A DNA stretch of 64,000 bases from Hymenobacter duratus (GTDB lineage: Bacteria > Bacteroidota > Bacteroidia > Cytophagales > Hymenobacteraceae), in assembly GCF_014698995.1 (NCBI RefSeq), contig NZ_JACWZZ010000002.1, positions 372,001 to 436,000 of the forward strand, read 5' to 3'. The notes beneath the pieces are model-generated. The model ran no database searches and was not told the DNA's origin. It was given only the letters and a program-made list of their open reading frames with translations. The position numbers and the translations under genes are program-made. Below are positions 60,607-64,000 of the stretch, piece after piece. Positions within the stretch are counted from its first letter, which is position 1, and each line of letters starts with the position of its first letter.

Positions 60607-62913
60607 ATGCTGAAGAAAAAGAAAATTGGAATGTCTGCTTCTTTGCAGACGTATGTGTCGTTGGCTGTGTTGCTCTTTTTCACCACGTTTTGCGCCAATG
60701 CTCAATCGGATGGTGGGCTGACCGGCCTGACGGCTAGTGCCCCGGTTCGCCTGGATGGCCAGAGCAACCGTGTGATTGAAAATCTGGTGATTACCAATTT
60801 CACCACGGAGCCGGCTATCAAGCTCACAAACTGCTCCAACATGACCATCCGTCGTGTTTCGATGCGCAACGGTCAGAAGCTGGGCGTTGATCTATACAAC
60901 TGCTCGAACATCAAAATCGAGGATTGCTACTTCGAAAACCTGATTGGCGGTATCTACGCCCAGAACGGTACGGGTGGCCTGGTGGTTAGCCACAACTCCT
61001 TCAAGAACATGAACATGGCGGATGCCCGCGGGCAATTCGTTCAGTTCAACAACTGCACGGGCGCCGGCAACATCATTGAGTACAACTATGGTGTGAACGT
61101 AGCTGGCCAGAGCAACCCCGAGGATGCCATCAACATGTTCATGACCAGCGGTACGCCCAGCAGCCCGCTGCTGATCCGCAACAACTACATCAACGGTGGC
61201 GGCCCCAGCGCTTCGGGTGGCGGCATCCTGGTAGGTGACACGGGTGGCTCGTACTGCACGATTGAAAACAACGTGGTTATCAACCCGGGTCAGTATGGCA
61301 TTGCCAACACCGGCGGCACCAACAACAAGATCATCAACAACGTGGTGTTTGGTCGTCAGCAGAGCTTCACGAACGTGGGCATCTATCTGTGGGGCGGTCC
61401 GCGCATCGTAGAAAACCCAACCGTAACCGGTAACAAGGTAAACTGGGTGAACAGCGCCGGCCAGCAGAATCCCTTCTGGACACTGAACACCACCAACATG
61501 GTGGAGAACAACAACAGCTGGGGCGACCAGTCGATTACGGCTAACTATCCGGCTCCGGCCGGCGCTGGTATCCGGGTAAGCGGTGGCGGTACTACTACCC
61601 CCACCACACCTACTACTCCCACCACGCCTACCACCCCAACGGTAACGCCGCCGCTGGCCAGCGGTGCCCTGTACCGCGCCATCAACTTCAACGGCAGCGC
61701 CGCTACCATTGACGGCAACAGCTGGGAAGGCGACAACGCCCCGAACGTAACGCACAATGCGCAGCGTTTCGCTGACCAGAACGCCGCGCTTACTCCCGCA
61801 ACGGATGCTGCCCGCGCGAACATGATCCGCTCTTCCATCTACAGCAACAGCCTGCAGCTGACGGTGAGCAGCGTGCCAGCCGGCCAGTATAACGTGTATG
61901 CCTATGTGTGGGAAGACAACTATGCCGGCAACATCAACCTGAATATTCAGGGCCAGCGCGTCTCTTCCTTCAACACCGGCGCGGCCGGCAGCTGGCAGCG
62001 TATCGGGCCGTTCGCCACTACGGTAGCTTCCAACGGCCTGCTCCAGATTACGTCTTCGGGCGGTGACCTGAACCTCTCGGGCCTGGAAATCCGGGCAGCC
62101 GGCACGGCTCCGGCAGCCAACGTTGCACCACGCGTGCAGTTGGCCGCTTCTGCCGCTACTCTGACGGCCGGTGGCAGCGTAACCCTCACGGCTACGGCCT
62201 CGGATGCTGACGGCACCGTAAGCAAAGTAGAGTTCTTCCAGGGCTCGACCAAGCTGGGCGAAGACACCAGCGCGCCATACACCTTCACCTGGAGCAATGT
62301 AGCGGCCGGCGCGTACTCGCTGACGGCCAAGGCTACCGACAACGCCACTGCCAGCACTACCTCGGCTGCTGTAAGCCTGACGGTAACGGCTCCGGTGCCT
62401 ACCACGCCTGTTACGGCCTTCTACCGCGCTATCAACCTGGGCGGCGGGCGCACTACGCTTGATGGCAAAACCTGGGAAGCCGGTACCGGCGCCTCGAACT
62501 TCACGGTAGTAAACGGCAACGCGTTTTCGAACAACAACGTGGCCCTCACGCCTGCTACCGATGCTACCCGCGCCAACGTGATTCGCTCGTCGGTATGGCA
62601 CAACAGCCTGAACGTGCGGATGTCGGCAGTGCCAAATGGCACGTACGAAGTGTACATGTACGTATGGGAAGATAACAACCCGGCTACGTTCAGCCTGTCG
62701 CTGAATGGCCAGCAGGTAGTTACGAACCGCAACAGCGGCTCGGCCGGCAACTGGGCTAAAGTAGGCCCCTTCACTACCAACGTCACGAACGGTACCATCA
62801 CCGTTACGTCGGCCGGTGGCGACGCCAACCTTTCGGGTCTGGAAATCTACTCGAAGACGACCACCAACTCGGCTGCTTCTACTACCTCGCCTGCCACAGG
62901 CGCCGGCCAGTAG
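60607..62913 (+). CDS. Secreted beta-helix protein with two duplicated C-terminal beta-sandwich domains
   Basis: Protein of 768 residues. The signal peptide ends at CANAQ. Residues 40-310 are a right-handed beta-helix with Asn-rich rungs (NNYINGGG, CTIENNVVINPGQYGIANT), as in pectate-lyase-like proteins. A Thr-Pro linker (TTPTTPTTPTTPT) leads to a malectin/carbohydrate-binding-like domain (about 355-497), an Ig-like domain (VAPRVQLAASAATL, about 505-600) and a second copy of the binding-like domain (605-749). No T9SS sorting signal is seen. Its location by the exopolysaccharide cluster suggests that it binds, trims or modifies that polymer. ATG 60607 is preferred to a GTG two codons earlier. 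Confidence 0.8.
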   Translation: MLKKKKIGMSASLQTYVSLAVLLFFTTFCANAQSDGGLTGLTASAPVRLDGQSNRVIENLVITNFTTEPAIKLTNCSNMTIRRVSMRNGQKLGVDLYNCSNIKIEDCYFENLIGGIYAQNGTGGLVVSHNSFKNMNMADARGQFVQFNNCTGAGNIIEYNYGVNVAGQSNPEDAINMFMTSGTPSSPLLIRNNYINGGGPSASGGGILVGDTGGSYCTIENNVVINPGQYGIANTGGTNNKIINNVVFGRQQSFTNVGIYLWGGPRIVENPTVTGNKVNWVNSAGQQNPFWTLNTTNMVENNNSWGDQSITANYPAPAGAGIRVSGGGTTTPTTPTTPTTPTTPTVTPPLASGALYRAINFNGSAATIDGNSWEGDNAPNVTHNAQRFADQNAALTPATDAARANMIRSSIYSNSLQLTVSSVPAGQYNVYAYVWEDNYAGNINLNIQGQRVSSFNTGAAGSWQRIGPFATTVASNGLLQITSSGGDLNLSGLEIRAAGTAPAANVAPRVQLAASAATLTAGGSVTLTATASDADGTVSKVEFFQGSTKLGEDTSAPYTFTWSNVAAGAYSLTAKATDNATASTTSAAVSLTVTAPVPTTPVTAFYRAINLGGGRTTLDGKTWEAGTGASNFTVVNGNAFSNNNVALTPATDATRANVIRSSVWHNSLNVRMSAVPNGTYEVYMYVWEDNNPATFSLSLNGQQVVTNRNSGSAGNWAKVGPFTTNVTNGTITVTSAGGDANLSGLEIYSKTTTNSAASTTSPATGAGQ
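61590..61645 (+). repeat. Thr-Pro linker-coding tandem repeat
   Basis: A run of about five 9-base units (variants of ACC-CCC-ACC / CCT-ACT-ACT) encodes the TTPTTP linker between the beta-helix and the first binding-like domain. Wobble positions differ between units, so it is an old repeat. Confidence 0.7.
61669..62097 (+). repeat. First copy of the internal binding-like domain
   Basis: It encodes about 143 residues from LYRAINFNG to LNLSGLEIRA. It matches the copy at 62419-62853 over nearly its full length, with shared ALTPATDA-RAN-IRSS, YVWEDN, GSW/NW-KxGPF and SGGD-NLSGLEI segments. Confidence 0.85.
62419..62853 (+). repeat. Second copy of the internal binding-like domain
   Basis: It encodes about 145 residues from FYRAINLGG to ANLSGLEIYS and duplicates the domain at 61669-62097. 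The divergence suggests an old duplication kept by selection. Confidence 0.85.
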
Positions 62914-62933
62914 CCTTCGCACTGACTATCTGC

Positions 62934-62966
62934 AAAAAAAGCCCGGCCGTTTGGCTGGGCTTTTTT
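62934..62966. terminator. Bidirectional terminator between convergent genes
   Basis: Seven A, then GCCCGGCC (62941-62948) paired with GGCTGGGC (62953-62960, one G-U pair), then six T. It sits 20 bp after the beta-helix gene and 44 bp from the end of the converging glycosyltransferase gene. Confidence 0.9.
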
Positions 62967-63009
62967 CGTGTAAGGATTGTCTGGAAGCCACAATAGCGGC
63001 GGGCCTCAG

Positions 63010-64000
63010 CTAGCCCAGGTACTGGTGCACCATGTTGGCCAAGGACTTTCTGGCGGAGAACTTTTTGCGGTAGAAGGCATAGGCTTTGTCTTTCCAGCCC
63101 GTAATGCGGCCATCCGCTTTCATGGCGTGCATTTCCAGCAGGGCTTCATCAAAGCGCTCCGTGTCCGGGTCTATCCAGAAGCCATAGGTTTCGGCCGGAT
63201 CTGCGGGCCGGAAGTCGTTCATGCCCCAGCCCTGGTAGAGGATAACAGGCACTTTGCAGGCAATAGCCTGCAGAATGACGTTGCCCAGCCCTTCCCAGTG
63301 CGACGAGAATATAAAGGCATCTGACGCCCAGAATACTTTAGGCAGGTAGTCGATATAGTCGAGGAAAATGACGTGTTGCTCGATGCCCAGCCGTTTCACG
63401 TATTCGCGCTCCTGGGGGAGGTTTTCGCCAGTGCCCCGGTGCAGAAAAACCAGGTTGGGCAGCCGGTCCTTCACTCTTGCTACCGCTTCAAATATTTCGT
63501 TGTGGCACTTCTTGTCGTTGCAGGTACCCACAGTCAGCACCACAAAGGCATCGGGCGCAATACCGATTTCCTGCCGGGCAGCCGCCATCTGCTCGGGCGT
63601 GGGCGGCCGGAACTCGTTTTCGTCAATCCAGTTGTAAACAATGGTAGTGGGGTTGCGGAAATGTTCCCGCTCCACCGTCTGCACCGACTCGCCGATGCTT
63701 ACGTGGCGCACCCCCAACTGCGTGGCTAGCCAGCGGTGAAAAGTGCGCTTCATCCGCAGATACGGCGGGTACTGAAAGTAGACATCGTGGTGTGTATGCA
63801 CAATGCGGGCCTTAGGAAAGGCCAGCCGGATAGCGAGGCAATGCCAGATAAATAGCCCCTCCAGGTGCAGGTGCACCACATCGGCAGGGTGCTTGCGCAG
63901 ATACCGGTATAGCTCAATGAACGAGCCCAGATTCCGACGGGCCGGCAGATGCTCTACCGGGTAGCCGGCCCTGGCCAGTGTAGGAGCATAAGGGCCAAAT
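63010..64000 (-). CDS. GT4-family glycosyltransferase (partial, start beyond the window)
   Basis: At least 330 residues are visible on the minus strand, and the frame is still open at base 64000, so the N-terminus is missing. FVVLTVGTCNDKKCHNEIFEAV and YKLPK-like YLPKVFWASDAFIFSSHWEGLGNVILQAIACKVPV are the donor-site landmarks of GT4, with the E-x7-E pair. HPADVVHLHLEGLFIWHCL in the N-terminal half fits the acceptor side. It belongs functionally to the polysaccharide cluster but is transcribed towards it. Confidence 0.87.
   Translation of the reverse strand, partial: FGPYAPTLARAGYPVEHLPARRNLGSFIELYRYLRKHPADVVHLHLEGLFIWHCLAIRLAFPKARIVHTHHDVYFQYPPYLRMKRTFHRWLATQLGVRHVSIGESVQTVEREHFRNPTTIVYNWIDENEFRPPTPEQMAAARQEIGIAPDAFVVLTVGTCNDKKCHNEIFEAVARVKDRLPNLVFLHRGTGENLPQEREYVKRLGIEQHVIFLDYIDYLPKVFWASDAFIFSSHWEGLGNVILQAIACKVPVILYQGWGMNDFRPADPAETYGFWIDPDTERFDEALLEMHAMKADGRITGWKDKAYAFYRKKFSARKSLANMVHQYLG

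Noticed and set aside
60892..62922. 676-codon minus-strand frame opposite the beta-helix gene
   Set aside because: It is produced by the repetitive Asn/Thr/Gly codons of the real gene; it has no signal peptide or domain, and the sense gene has a signal peptide, promoter box and terminator.
1..64000. tRNA, rRNA, CRISPR, phage or replication origin features
   Set aside because: The intergenic gaps were read for cloverleaf-like segments, evenly spaced repeats, integrase or capsid genes and DnaA-box clusters; none was convincing. A covariance-model scan was not possible.

Overview
The window looks like chromosomal DNA from a pigmented, aerobic Bacteroidota of the Cytophagales, most like Hymenobacter. 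The reasons are high GC coding DNA, several TTG and GTG starts, no obvious Shine-Dalgarno sequences, -7 boxes of the TAnnTTTG type, secreted proteins with type IX secretion (T9SS) sorting domains, and LytTR/LytS-type two-component pairs. This assignment rests on protein character and motifs only; no search was run. No rRNA, tRNA, CRISPR array, intact insertion sequence or prophage was seen.

Layout. 1-3.2 kb: tail of a ketoacyl-synthase-like gene, a composite palindromic repeat, a secreted M28 peptidase, an unknown secreted protein and a broken DUF5958 gene. 3.2-6.1 kb: lysC and lysA behind a leader that looks like a complete lysine-sensing attenuator. 6.2-17 kb: an SDR/DUF2867 protein, a degenerate transposase remnant, an Lgt-like membrane protein fused to a beta-rich domain, DUF2905, topoisomerase III, a glycine-rich-domain pair, a sulfatase-modifying-factor-like protein, a small EamA transporter and a quinone-oxidoreductase-like enzyme. 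17-22.7 kb: beta-carbonic anhydrase and SulP transporter (probable bicarbonate uptake), an orphan histidine kinase and an orphan AAA ATPase of the contractile-injection-system type. 22.7-31.3 kb: six minus-strand genes encoding reductive pyrimidine catabolism (PreA, PreT, beta-ureidopropionase, dihydropyrimidinase, class III aminotransferase, methylmalonate-semialdehyde dehydrogenase), with palindromic repeats in four of their five internal gaps. 31.5-42.1 kb: minus-strand secreted hydrolases and lipoproteins (beta-helix T9SS protein, serine hydrolase, M28 peptidase, alpha/beta hydrolase fusion, S41 peptidase), much of it strikingly GC-rich. 42.2-44.8 kb: LytTR regulator, LytS-type kinase and an outer-membrane-like protein. 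45.3-47.9 kb: a lipoprotein, an M64 metallopeptidase and an orphan OmpR-type regulator. 48.2-64 kb: an exopolysaccharide cluster with Wza, Wzc, a Wzx-type flippase, a Wzy-like protein and six glycosyltransferases or glycosyltransferase-like proteins, plus a large secreted beta-helix protein.

How the genes work together. LysC and LysA open and close the lysine branch of the aspartate pathway and appear to share one leader. Carbonic anhydrase and SulP probably supply bicarbonate, and in-phase 11-bp repeats upstream point to a response regulator. The pyrimidine block takes uracil or thymine down to acetyl-CoA or propionyl-CoA. The polysaccharide cluster has the parts of a Wzx/Wzy pathway. The strongest candidates for something undescribed are the lysine leader-peptide attenuator (about 3322-3470) and the palindromic repeats threaded through the pyrimidine operon.
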